A DNA stretch of 64,000 nucleotides from Corydoras sp. C115 (lineage: Eukaryota > Chordata > Actinopteri > Siluriformes > Callichthyidae): positions 1 to 64,000 of the forward strand of contig JAFMOC010000007.1 of assembly GCA_019802505.1 (NCBI GenBank), read 5' to 3'. Made by a program: the position numbers and the translations under genes. This document shows, one piece after another, positions 1 to 10,839 of the stretch. The stretch's first letter is position 1. Every line of letters starts with the position of its first letter. The notes under the pieces are model-generated. The model searched no databases, was not told the origin of the DNA, and saw only the letters and a program-made list of their open reading frames with translations.

Positions 1-3000
1 GCTTTTTACATGTTTTCTGTGAATGTGGTGTGTTTTTGTGCATTTCTCACGTTTTTGTCCGTTTGTCATGAATTTCGCACGTTTTCTGTACATTTTACAG
101 GTTTACTGTTCATTTAGTGTGTTTTTTTAGTCGTATTTAACGCTTATTTTTTGTATTTCATGCTTTTTACATGTTTTCTGTGAATGTTGTGTGTTTTTGT
201 GCATTTCCCTACGTTTTTGTCCGTTTTTCATACATTTTGCACGTTTTCTGTACATTTTACAGGTTTCCTGTTCATTTAGTGTTTTTTATACGTTTTTATT
301 TCTTATTTTGTGTATTTCATGCTTTTTACATGTTTTCTGTGAATGTTGTGTGTTTTTGTGCATTTTCCATGTTTTTGTCTGTTTTTCATACATTTTGCGC
401 GTTTTCTGTACATTTTACAGGTTTCCTGTTCATTTAGTGTGTTTTTTTAGTCGTATTTAACGCTTATTTTTTGTATTTCATGCTTTTTACATGTTTTCTG
501 TGAATGTTGTGTGTTTTTGTGCATTTCCCACGTTTTTGTCCGTTTTTCATAAATTTTGCACGTTTTCTGTAAATTTTACAGGTTTCCTGTTCATTTAGTG
601 TGTTTTTTTAGTCGTATTTAACGCTTATTTTTTGTATTTCATGCTTTTTACATGTTTTCTGTGAATGTTGTGTTTTTTTGTGCATTTCATGTTTTTGTCT
701 GTTTTTCATGAATTTTGCACGTTTTCTGTTACATTTTACAGGTTTCCTGTTCTTTTAGTGTGTTTTTTAGACGTTTTTCACGCTTATTTTGTGTATTTCA
801 TGCTTTTTACATGTTGTGTGTTTTTGTGCATTTCCCACGTTTTTGTCCGTTTTTCGTGAATTTTGCACGTTTTCTTACATTTTACAGGTTTCCTGTTCTA
901 GTGTGTTTTTTAGAGTTTTTTCACGCTTATTTTGTGTATTTCATGCTTTTTACATGTTGTCTGTGAATGTTGTGTGTTTTTGTGCATTTCACATGTTTTT
1001 GTCCATTTTTCATGAATTTTGCACGTTTTCTGTACATTTTACAGGTTTCCTGTTCATTTAGTGTGTTTTTTAGAGGTTTTTCACGCTTATTTTGTGTATT
1101 TCATGCTTTTTACATGTTGTCTGTGAATGTTGTGTGTTTTTGTGCATTTCCCACGTTTTTGTCTGTTTTTCAAAAATTTTGCACGTTTTCTGTACATTTT
1201 ACAGGTTTCCTGTTCATTTAGTGTGTTTTTTAGACGTTTTTCATGCTTATTTTGTGTATTTCATGCTTTTTACATGTTGTCTGTGAATGTTGTGTGTTTT
1301 TGTGCATTTCCCACGTTTTTGTCCATTTTTCATAAATTTTGCACGTTTTCTGTACATTTTACAGGTTTCCTGTTCATTTAATGTTTTTTTAGACGTTTTT
1401 CACGCTTATTTTGTGTATTTCATGCTTTTTACATGTTGTCTGTGAATGTTGTGTGTTTTTGTGCATTTCCCACGTTTTTGTCCGTTTTTTCAAATTTTGT
1501 ACGTTTTCTGTACATTTTACAGGTTTCCTGTTCATTTAGTGTGTTTTTTTAGACGTTTTTCACGCTTATTTTGTGTATTTCATGCTTTTTACATGTTTTC
1601 TGTGAATGTTGTGTGTTTTTGTGCATTTCCCACGTTTTTGTCCGTTTTTCATGAATTTTGCACGTTTTCTGTACATTTTACAGGTTTCCTGTTCATTTAG
1701 TGTGTTTTTTTAGTCGTATTTAACGCTTTTTTTTTTTGTATTTCATGCTTTTTACATGTTTTCTGTGAATGTTGTGTGTTTTTGTGCATTTCCCACGTTT
1801 TTGTCCGTTTTTCATACATTTTGCACGTTTTCTGTACATTTTACAGGTTTCCTGTTCATTTAGTGTGTTTTTTTAGACGTTTTTCACGCTTATTTTGTGT
1901 ATTTCATGCTTTTTACATGTTGTCTGTGAATGTTGTGTGTTTTTTGTGCATTTCCCACGTTTTTGTCCGTTTTTCATAATTTTGCACGTTTTCTGTACAT
2001 TTTACAGGTTTCCTGTTCATTTAGTGTGTTTTTTTTTAGACGTTTTTCATGCTTATTTTGTGTATTTCATGCTTTTTACATGTTTTCTGTGAATGTTGTG
2101 TGTTTTTGTGCATTTCCCACGTTTTTGTCCGTTTTTCATAATTTTGCACGTTTTCTGTACATTTTACAGGTTTCCTGTTCATTTAGTGTGTTTTTTTTAG
2201 ACGTTTTCACGCTTATTTTGTGTATTTCATGCTTTTTACATGTTTTCTGTGAATGTTGTGTGTTTTTGTGCATTTCCCTACGTTTTTGTCCGTTTTTCAT
2301 ACATTTTGCACGTTTTCTGTACATTTTACAGGTTTCCTGTTCTTTTAGTGTGTTTTTTTAGACGTTTTTCACGCTTATTTTGTGTATTTCATGCTTTTTA
2401 CATGTTGTCTGTGAATGTTGTGTGTTTTTGTGCATTTCCCACGTTTTTGTCCGTTTTTCATGAATTTTGCACGTTTTCTGTACATTTTACAGGTTTCCTG
2501 TTCATTTAGTGTGTTTTTTTAGACGTTTTTCACGCTTATTTTGTGTATTTCATGCTTTTTACATGTTTTCTGTGAATGTTGTGTGTTTTTGTGCATTTCC
2601 CACGTTTTTGTCCATTTTTCATGAATTTTGCACGTTTTCTGTACATTTTACAGGTTTCCTGTTCATTTAGTGGTGTTTTTTTACACGTTTTTTTTATTTT
2701 TTTGTATTTCATGCTTTTTACATGTTTTCTGTGTGTGTTTTTTATTTCCCACGTTTTTGTCCGTTTTTCATAATTTTGCACGTTTTCTGTACATTTTACA
2801 GGTTTCCTGTTCATGTGTTTTTTTAGACGTTTTTCATGCTTATTTTGTGTATTTCATGCTTTTTACATGTTTTCTGTGAATGTTGTGTGTTTTTGTGCAT
2901 TTCCCACGTTTTTGTCCGTTTTTCATAAATTTTGCACGTTTTCTGTACATTTTACAGGTTTCCTGTTCATTTAATGTTTTTTAGACGTTTTTTCATGCTT

Positions 3001-5160
3001 ATTTTGTGTATTTCATGCTTTTTACATGTTTTCTGTGAATGTTGTGTGTTTTTGTGCATTTCCCACGTTTTTGTCCGTTTTTCATACATTTTGCACGTTT
3101 TCTGTACATTTTACAGGTTTCCTGTTCATTTAGTGTGTTTTTTTAGACGTTTTTCACGCTTATTTTGTGTATTTCATGCTTTTTACATGTTTTCTGTGAA
3201 TGTTGTGTGTTTTTGTGCATTTCCCACGTTTTTGTCCGTTTTTCATGAATTTTGCACGTTTTCTGTACATTTTACAGGTTTCCTGTTCATTTAGTGTGTT
3301 TTTTTAGACGTTTTTAACGCTTATTTTGTGTGTTTTTCATGCTTTTTACATTTTTTCTGTGAATGTTTGTGTGTTTTTGTGCATTTCCCACGTTTTTGTC
3401 CGTTTTTCATAATTTTGCACGTTTTCTGTACATTTTACAGGTTTCCTGTTCATTTAGTGTGTTTTTTTAGACGTTTTTCATGCTTATTTTGTGTATTTCA
3501 TGCTTTTTACATGTTGTCTGTGAATGTTGTGTGTTTTTGTGCATTTCCCACGTTTTTGTCCGTTTTTCATAATTTTGCACGTTTTCTGTACATTTTACAG
3601 GTTTCCTGTTCATTTAGTGTGTTTTTTAGACGTTTTTCACGCTTATTTTGTGTATTTCATGCTTTTTACATGTTGTCTGTGAATGTTGTGTGTTTTTGTG
3701 CATTTCCCACGTTTTTGTCCATTTTTCATGAATTTTGCACGTTTTCTGTACATTTTACAGGTTTCCTGTTCATTTTGTGTGTTTTTTAGACGTTTTTCAC
3801 GCTTATTTTGTGTATTTCATGCTTTTTACATGTTTTCTGTGAATTTTGTGTGTTTTTGTGCATTTCCCACGTTTTTGTCCGTTTTTCAAAAATTTTGCAC
3901 GTTTTCTGTACATTTTACAGGTTTCCTGTTCATTTAGTGTGTTTTTTTAGACGTTTTTCATGCTTATTTTGTGTATTTCATGCTTTTTACATGTTGTCTG
4001 TGAATGTTGTGTGTTTTTGTGCATTTCCCACGTTTTTGTGTCCGTTTTTCATAATTTTGCACGTTTTCTGTACATTTTACAGGTTTCCTGTTCATTTAGT
4101 GTGTTTTTTAGTTTTTTTTTCACGCTTATTTTGTGTATTTCATGCTTTTTACATGTTTTCTGTGAATGTTGTGTGTTTTTGTGCATTTCCCACGTTTTTA
4201 TCTGTTTGTCATAAATTTTGCACGTTTTCTGTACATTTTACAGGTTTCCTGTTCATTTAGTGTTTTTTAGACGTTTTTCACGCTTATTTTGTGTATTTCA
4301 TGCTTTTTACATGTTGTCTGTGAATTTTGTGTGTTTTTGTGCATTTCCCACGTTTTTGTCCGTTTTTCAAAAATTTTGCACGTTTTCTGTACATTTTACA
4401 GGTTTCCTGTTCATTTAGTGTGTTTTTTAGACGTTTTTCACGCTTATTTTGTGTATTTCATGCTTTTTACATGTTGTCTGTGAATGTTGTGTGTTTTTGT
4501 GCATTTTCCTACGTTTTTGTCCATTTTTCATAAATTTTGCACGTTTTCTGTACATTTTACAGGTTTCCTGTTCATTTAGTGTGTTTTTTAGACGTTTTTT
4601 CACGCTTATTTTGTGTATTTCATGCTTTTTACATGTTTTCTGTGAATGTTGTGTGTTTTTGTGCATTTTCCACGTTTTTGTCCGTTTTTCATACATTTTG
4701 CACGTTTTCTGTACATTTTACAGGTTTCCTGTTCATTTAGTGTGTTTTTTAGACGTTTTTCACGCTTATTTTGTGTATTTCATGCTTTTTACATGTTTTC
4801 TGTGAATGTTGTGTGTTTTTGTGCATTTCCCTACGTTTTTGTCCGTTTTTCATACATTTTGCACGTTTTCTGTACATTTTACAGGTTTCCTTGTTCATTT
4901 AGTGTTTTTTCTATGTTTTTCACGCTTATTTTGTTTATTTCATGATTTTTACATGTTTTCTGTGAATGTTGTGTGTTTTTGTGCATTTCCCTACGTTTTT
5001 GTCCGTTTTTCACACATTTTGTACGTTGTCTGTACATTTAGTAGTGTTTTTTTAGACGTTTTTCACGCTTATTTTGTGTATTTCATGCTTTTTACATGTT
5101 TTCTGTGAATGTTGTGTGTTTTTGTGCATTTCCCACGTTTTTGTCCGTTTTTTCTTATAT
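1..5160. repeat. Satellite array, ~160-bp unit, ~32 copies
   Basis: The phrase CATGCTTTTTACATG recurs at about 159, 318, 479, 640, 799 and onward, giving a period close to 160 bp that continues to about 5150. Units differ by small indels and by recurrent variants, for example ACATGTTTTCTG versus ACATGTTGTCTG, and TTAGTCGTATTTAA versus TTAGACGTTTTT. The plus strand is extremely T-rich and A-poor. Open frames run through the array on both strands because the unit contains few stop triplets; they are low-complexity Phe/Cys/Val-rich and not credible proteins. The array starts before the window. Its right edge decays at 5140-5160 into ordinary AT-rich sequence. A centromeric or pericentromeric role is possible but not shown. 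Confidence 0.95.
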
Positions 5161-5316
5161 TCTTTAGAAATTTTTTTACATGGCAATTCTTCAATTTGAT
5201 TTGCAGCTGGGGAGTTTTGTTACTAAAGGTACATCATTGGTTTATTATTGATAAATCTATCTTTGTAAATATCTTCAGTTTATTGCATTTAAACTTAAAA
5301 AAAATATAGATTACAG

Positions 5317-5418
5317 AAACTTTACTTCGGCTGGGAGATATCGGGGGGCAACTTAGCACCAAAGCAGCTCTAAAGGCTGCACGGATGGACATCGCCTGTG
5401 TGTTGCTTGACAGTCAAG
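5317..5418 (+). CDS. Internal exon of unidentified gene (upstream of PHD-like finger)
   Basis: An open 102-bp stretch follows an acceptor (ATTACAG) and ends at a strong donor (CAAG|GTGAGT). It reads ETLLRLGDIGGQLSTKAALK and continues to a Gly codon split with the next exon. The phase fits the exon at 5872: one base at the end here and two bases there. I do not recognise the protein. Upstream exons are not visible because the satellite array begins about 160 bp to the left. Assignment rests on splice signals and frame continuity. Confidence 0.55.
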
Positions 5419-5871
5419 GTGAGTTTGATACAAATTTTATTTCAAATATAATTTAATTAATCCATCAGAATATTTAACATATATAGCCCACTCTGGACAT
5501 ATATTTTCTTAATGTTTTACAACAAGTCCCACTTTAGTCAAATGTGCAATTTTTAAAATCTGTAAATATGGAAAAAAAATATCTAGAAAGGAAAAAAGTT
5601 CCGAAATGCAAAATTGTTAGATATATTTACTGTTGCAACTATTTACTACTATTCATTAGATATTCTTAATGCTTTTAAAAGTTTTGTAAATCATAGTAAA
5701 AAATGTTGACTGTCCACTATTTAAAAAAAAAAAAACACTGCCAGAAAGTTTAATATTTTACAGCATATAATAGAGAATATGAACAAATCTGTTTATAATG
5801 TTACATAGAACTGACCTTGGAACATTAAGTCCAATATACATGTTTTTTAATTTACTAGTTATATTTTTTAG
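5419..5871 (+). other. Intron between first two visible exons
   Basis: AT-rich sequence with a GTGAGT donor and a TTTTTTAG acceptor. Poly-A tracts but no repeat or gene recognised. Confidence 0.5.
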
Positions 5872-5942
5872 GGAATGCAGAAGACTATTGCACTGTCTGC
5901 AACATGTTGGAAGGTGATGTTGATAACAGTATGATTGATATG
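5872..5942 (+). CDS. Exon with first zinc ligands of a PHD-like finger
   Basis: A 71-bp exon with acceptor TTTTTTAG and donor GTAAAT. It encodes NAEDYCTVCNMLEGDVDNSM and IDM. The CTVC pair supplies the first two zinc ligands of a C4HC3 PHD-type finger completed in the next exon. It ends in phase 0, matching the GTG start of the exon at 6029. Gene identity is unknown. Confidence 0.6.
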
Positions 5943-6028
5943 GTAAATATTTAAAAACAATCAGTCAAAACATTAAGAGCGTATATGCAAATAGTTAAAG
6001 TTTTAAATTCCATTTTGTTTATTTTCAG

Positions 6029-6127
6029 GTGCAATGTGATCAGTGCTGTCGTTGGGCACATTTTGAATGCGTGTCATTCAAAACTAAAGACCTAAACTAC
6101 ATCTTTGGGTGTTTAAAGGCTTTTTGA
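6029..6127 (+). CDS. Terminal exon, PHD-like zinc finger (copy 1)
   Basis: The acceptor is TTTTCAG, and the open frame runs 32 codons to TGA. It reads VQCDQCCRWAHFECVSFKTK, then DLNYIFGCLKAF. With the preceding exon the order is C-x2-C, C-x2-C, x4-H-x2-C and a later C, which is the PHD layout. The eighth ligand, expected two residues after the last Cys, is missing because the protein ends four residues later. PHD fingers usually read histone H3 tails; whether this one folds is uncertain. The exon is repeated identically at 6919-7017. Confidence 0.6.
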   Translation: MQCDQCCRWAHFECVSFKTKDLNYIFGCLKAF

Positions 6128-6149
6128 ATGCTAAATTAATTAAATGTGG

Positions 6150-6898
6150 AATATTAAAGCTTTGAGTAAAAGTCTCCGAACATGACTTAATTAAAGCTAT
6201 AAAATCATCCTACCTGCTGTATTAAAGGTAACGGTCTCTTAACATGATGTAACTGAAGCTATAAAATCATCCTACCTGCTGTATTAAAGATAAAAGTCTC
6301 TGAACATGATGTAACTGAAGCTATAAAATCATCCTACCCGCTGTATTAACGGTAAAAGTCTCCGAACATGACTTAATTGGAGCTATAAAATCATCATACC
6401 CGCTGTATTAAAGGTAACGGTCTCTTAACATGACGTAACTAAAGCTATAAAATCATCCTACCCACTGTATTAAAGGTAACGGTCTCTTAACATGACGTAA
6501 CTGAAGCTATAAAATCATCCTATCTGCTGTATTAAAGATAAAAGTTTCCGAACATGACGTAATTGCAGCTATAAAATCATCCTACCCGCTGTCTTAAAGG
6601 TAACAGTCTGTTTACATGACTTAATTAAAGCTATAAAATAATCCAACCCGCTGTATTAAAGGTAACAGTCTGTTTACATGACTTAATTAAAGCTATAAAA
6701 TAATCCAACCCGCTGTATTAAAGGTAAAAGTCTCCGAACATGACTTAATTAAAGCTAAAAAATCATCCTATCTGCTGTATTAAAGGTAAAGGTCTCTTAA
6801 CATGACGTAACTAAAGCTATAAAATCATCCTACCCACTGTATTAAAGGTAACAGTCTGTTAAGATGAGTTAATTAAAGCTATAAAAATCATCCTACCT
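6150..6898. repeat. Minisatellite, ~61-bp unit (array 1, ~12 copies)
   Basis: Units share AGCTATAAAATCATCCTACC followed by GCTGTATTAAAGGTAA and a variable AACATGACGTAACT part. The period is about 60-62 bp. The array lies just 3' of the PHD-like terminal exon. Confidence 0.93.
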
Positions 6899-6900
6899 AC

Positions 6901-7790
6901 CATTTTGTTTATTTTCAGGTGCAATGTGATCAGTGCTGTCGTTGGGCACATTTTGAATGCGTGTCATTCAAAACTAAAGACCTAAACTACATCTTTGGGT
7001 GTTTAAAGGCTTTTTGAATGCTAAATTAATTAAATGTGGAATATTAAAGCTTTGAGTAAAAGTCTCCGAACATGACTTAATTAAAGCTATAAAATCATCC
7101 TACCTGCTGTATTAAAGGTAACGGTCTCTTAACATGATGTAACTGAAGCTATAAAATCATCCTACCTGCTGTATTAAAGATAAAAGTCTCTGAACATGAT
7201 GTAACTGAAGCTATAAAATCATCCTACCCGCTGTATTAACGGTAAAAGTCTCCGAACATGACTTAATTGGAGCTATAAAATCATCATACCCGCTGTATTA
7301 AAGGTAACGGTCTCTTAACATGACGTAACTAAAGCTATAAAATCATCCTACCCACTGTATTAAAGGTAACGGTCTCTTAACATGACGTAACTGAAGCTAT
7401 AAAATCATCCTATCTGCTGTATTAAAGATAAAAGTTTCCGAACATGACGTAATTGCAGCTATAAAATCATCCTACCCGCTGTCTTAAAGGTAACAGTCTG
7501 TTTACATGACTTAATTAAAGCTATAAAATAATCCAACCCGCTGTATTAAAGGTAACAGTCTGTTTACATGACTTAATTAAAGCTATAAAATAATCCAACC
7601 CGCTGTATTAAAGGTAAAAGTCTCCGAACATGACTTAATTAAAGCTAAAAAATCATCCTATCTGCTGTATTAAAGGTAAAGGTCTCTTAACATGACGTAA
7701 CTAAAGCTATAAAATCATCCTACCCACTGTATTAAAGGTAACAGTCTGTTAAGATGAGTTAATTAAAGCTATAAAAATCATCCTACCTGC
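6901..7790 (+). repeat. 890-bp tandem duplication, copy 2
   Basis: Second copy of the 6011-6900 block, including the splice acceptor and the terminal exon. Near-perfect identity implies a very recent duplication or an assembly artefact. Confidence 0.95.
6919..7017 (+). CDS. Duplicate terminal exon, PHD-like zinc finger (copy 2)
   Basis: Identical to the exon at 6029-6127, with its own TTTTCAG acceptor and TGA stop. It could serve as an alternative last exon giving the same protein end with a different 3' untranslated region, or it may be silent. Confidence 0.45.
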   Translation: MQCDQCCRWAHFECVSFKTKDLNYIFGCLKAF

Positions 7791-7865
7791 TGTATTAAAG
7801 GTAACAGTCTGTTAACATGACTTAATTAAAGCTATAAAATCATCCTACCCGCTGTATTAAAGGTT
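7040..7865. repeat. Minisatellite, ~61-bp unit (array 2, ~13 copies)
   Basis: Continuation of the 61-bp family inside and just beyond the second duplication copy. It has one or two extra units to 7865 that are not in array 1. Confidence 0.92.
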
Positions 7866-8385
7866 TAAATATCTTATTATCGGGTGATTTCAACTAAATT
7901 ACAAAACCGCATTATTTTTCCAACCTGAAAAGGGGATTTAACTACAGATATGCGCTATGCTGCTATGTCACATGTCACGTACGATAGGAAATTTTTTTAA
8001 GGTAGGACAAATTTTCAGAACACCGGCTATATTGGATGATTTACTCGGGTAAATCAACTGACCGGTAATTTTGACAAAATATAAAGGTTGTAGTGTGTTC
8101 TCGATTCCGTAGTGATTTATAAAATGCAATTAAAATTATTTTAGGTCTTTGATTGAAAGTGGGAGGCGGAGCAAAAAGCGAATGTCTGCCGACTGTCTAA
8201 TATCAAACTAACTTTACCGACGTACCTACAACACAGAAGTCTGTCTTGTTTGTTGTGATACGTCATTGTTAAAGATATAAGTCATTGTTATCAATGACAA
8301 ATTAAAAAACTTGATTTATTTCGATTTTACCTTTTCTTCTCAGTTGTTTCTCCGAGAATCATAATATATCATAAAATAATTTATT
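7866..8385. other. Unassigned AT-rich stretch
   Basis: No gene or known repeat recognised. A GC-richer patch at 8155-8200 (GGGAGGCGGAGC) is unexplained. Confidence 0.4.
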
Positions 8386-8634
8386 CATTCATTATCTCCC
8401 GCCAATCCATCGCTGGACACACACTCACTCACACAGACACTCTCTATTTGGGGCAATTTTTGAGAATTCAATTGAGTTGATCCATGTTTTTGGTCTGTGG
8501 GAGGAAACCGGAGAACACTGAGGAAACCCACGCAGACACGGGGAGAACATGGAAACTCCACCCAGATGGGGATTCGAACCGGGAATCCCTAGAGCTGAGA
8601 GGCGAACGTGCTAACCACTAAGCCACCGTGCCCC
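8386..8634 (-). repeat. tRNA-derived SINE, internally deleted copy
   Basis: Read on the minus strand it has the tRNA-like A box (TGGCTTAGTGGTTAGCACG) and B box (GGTTCGAATCCCC), the CATGTTCTCCCCGTGTCTGC core and an (ATTC)n tail. The middle is missing: the tail joins straight to the GCGCCAATCC region. Confidence 0.88.
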
Positions 8635-8648
8635 AAAAATAATTTAAT

Positions 8649-8941
8649 TATTCATTCATTCATCATCTCCCGCTTTATCCTCTATTAGGGTCGCAGTGGG
8701 GTTCCCCATGCCCATCCAGGGGAGAACATCTCAGGCGCTGGGCAGATAGACCCAGGACAGGGCGCCAATCCATCGCTGGGCACACACTCACTCACAGACA
8801 CACTCTATATGGGGCAATTTTGGAGAATTCAATTGACTTGATCCATGTTTTTGGACTGTGGGAGGAAACCGGAGAACCCGGAGGAAACCTACGCAGACAT
8901 GGGGAGAACATGGATTCGAACCACTAAGCCACCATGCCGCC
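8649..8941 (-). repeat. tRNA-derived SINE copy
   Basis: Same family with the (ATTC)n tail, the GCGGGAGATGATGAATG segment and the core. The B-box side is partly deleted (GATTCGAACCACTAAGCC). Confidence 0.88.
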
Positions 8942-8984
8942 TAATTGAATTATATTTAATTAAACTATTATATATTTAATATTA

Positions 8985-9299
8985 TATATCCATCCAACCA
9001 TACATCATCTTCAGCTTTATCCTCTACTAGGGTCGCGGGGGTGGGGGGTGGGGAAGGGTTCCTCATGCCCATTCTCGGGCGCTGGGCAGACACACCCAGG
9101 ACAGGGCACCAATCTATCGCTGGGCACTCACACAGACACAAACACACTCTATATGGGTTAATTTGAAGAATTCAGTTCACCTTGATCCATATTTTTGGAC
9201 TGTGGGAGGAAACCAGAGAACCCGGAGAAAACCCATACGGACACTGGGAGGACATGGAAACTCCACACAGATGATGATTCAAACCGGGAATCCCTAGAG
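8985..9299 (-). repeat. tRNA-derived SINE, diverged copy
   Basis: Older copy with several substitutions. It ends at GGGAATCCCTAGAG and lacks the A-box end. Confidence 0.82.
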
Positions 9300-9366
9300 A
9301 AATCTAAATAAATAACTCCCGTCTTACCACAATAATTGTCTACATCAAGAAATTAGTTTTAATATA

Positions 9367-9560
9367 GATGGATGGATAGATACTTTATTGATCCTAAAAG
9401 GAAATTCCAGACAACCTGCAGCTGTTCCATACACAAATTAAATGAATTCACAATAATAAAGGTATATCAATCAATATAGAGTAGCATTATGAAATAAAGG
9501 ATATAGCAGCATATTAAGTAAAAGAAAGTAAGTAATTAAGTAAAAAGAAAAAGTGTCAAA
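9367..9560 (-). repeat. LINE 3' tail (Rex/CR1-like)
   Basis: GATGGATAGATACTTTATTG reads on the minus strand as the AATAAAGTATCTATCC ending typical of fish Rex-type LINEs. No coding part remains. Confidence 0.6.
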
Positions 9561-9584
9561 AAGTGAAGGTAAGTGTTGTGGTGC

Positions 9585-9870
9585 TGTCACACCTGTCCCC
9601 TCTGTTGCTGTCTCTCCCGCACTTCCCACTAATTTGTCTGAGGATTTTATTAGTTCTACTTACCGTCTCATTTCCTTTCATCCGTTCTCCTCTCTCCTAT
9701 TTAAGTCCCATATCGGCTTCTGTTCTTTGCTTTTGTTCATGGCACTCACTGTTGTGTTTTGTTCTCGTCCCTAATTGGATTTCTGCTACTCGATTTCGGA
9801 CTCCTGCTTTCCGTGCTTTCTGTTTTTTACCTTTTGTCTTTTTGTTGGAGGTAATCTTTGGTTAATAAAC
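9585..9870 (+). repeat. LTR-like fragment
   Basis: It begins TGTCACACCTGTCCC, like the solo LTR at 24234, is pyrimidine-rich, and has a TTAATAAA signal at about 9862. No clean right end or target duplication was found. Confidence 0.35.
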
Positions 9871-10082
9871 AGTTATCACAATAATTGCAACAAAAAGCAG
9901 TGGGAAAATGGAAAATCAACTATTTATATAATAACTATGTACACATATTGTAATTCAAATACATTTTGTACATTGTACATTCAAATACATTCAGTGTTTG
10001 CTCAGTGCTTGCTACAAGAAACTTGACAGTGTTTCTTCTGACACAAATGAGCCACATTTGCTTTATGTGAGTTTGCAGTGGA

Positions 10083-10560
10083 TGTGGTGGTAAATAATCA
10101 GATGACAGAGGAACAGTTAAAGTAAAAAATTAATAAGATTTGCAAATCGAGAAACCAGACAAACAACCTAATGGAAGTTGTTGTAAGCTTCTGAGCTCAC
10201 GACTGCTTAGCCTCAGTATTCATACGAAAAATACAGCCAATAGAAAAATAGATAATACAGTTCTGTCCAATAATAATGTAAGGAAAACATATGCTTGAAA
10301 AAAAAACACAGTTAGAGGAAGCTATACCATATACAGTATGGGCTTCACAACCCGTTCGCATCCGGATAGGGGATGTTTGAGGCTTTGACCCTGAACCTTT
10401 CTTACCCCGCTCCCAATGCACCTGCTTTTATGAAATAACATCCTCCCAACACATTCCATCCCATCATATCAAACTTCTCTTTCCCTCCAAGGTTAAGTAG
10501 AGAAGTTTTGTAAATGTCACCAAATTGGATTAATATAATAGATGATGAATTTCCACTACA
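10083..10560 (-). repeat. 3' LTR of outer ERV
   Basis: 478 bp, on the plus strand TGTGGTGGTAAATAATCA to TTTCCACTACA. It matches 23559-24056 with several substitutions and indels. Confidence 0.9.
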
Positions 10561-10576
10561 CACCCCCCTTTGTTAC
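10561..10576 (-). other. Polypurine tract of outer ERV
   Basis: On the minus strand AACAAAGGGGGGTG lies directly before the 3' LTR, the expected plus-strand priming site. Confidence 0.75.
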
Positions 10577-10839
10577 ATTTCAAAACATGGATTAATAAAA
10601 TAAGGATTAAAGGTATCATGAGCCTAAATGTAACATCCATTGTTACATGTAAAACTTTGTGCAGCAACTTTATAGATTAAGCACTCAGAAAAACATTTAA
10701 ACACAAATTTAATCACAGTAAATAAGATTATTTGTTTGTAATAATTCCACATCCTGGTATTCTAGTAGTAAGTTGTCATAAGAAGTTGGTATTGAACACG
10801 ACAGGTTATCATCTAAGACATATTGACAGCAGGACAATT

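Larger units (their letters stand above)
6011..6900 (+). repeat. 890-bp tandem duplication, copy 1
   Basis: Sequence from CATTTTGTTTATTTTCAG at 6011 recurs at 6901 with an 890-bp offset and no difference seen except at the final bases (CCTAC versus CCTGC). It contains the acceptor, the terminal exon and a 61-bp minisatellite. Confidence 0.95.

Noticed and set aside
1..5160. CRISPR-like array
   Set aside because: Units are contiguous ~160-bp repeats without unique spacers, in a vertebrate genome.
171..5309. Many 60-150 codon ORFs on both strands in the first 5 kb
   Set aside because: They follow the 160-bp satellite period, shift frame between units and are low-complexity; open frames are explained by the unit's lack of stops.
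8560..8630. Genuine tRNA gene from A- and B-box matches
   Set aside because: The boxes belong to a dispersed SINE present in many copies with a shared core and (ATTC)n tail; no intact cloverleaf or anticodon arm.
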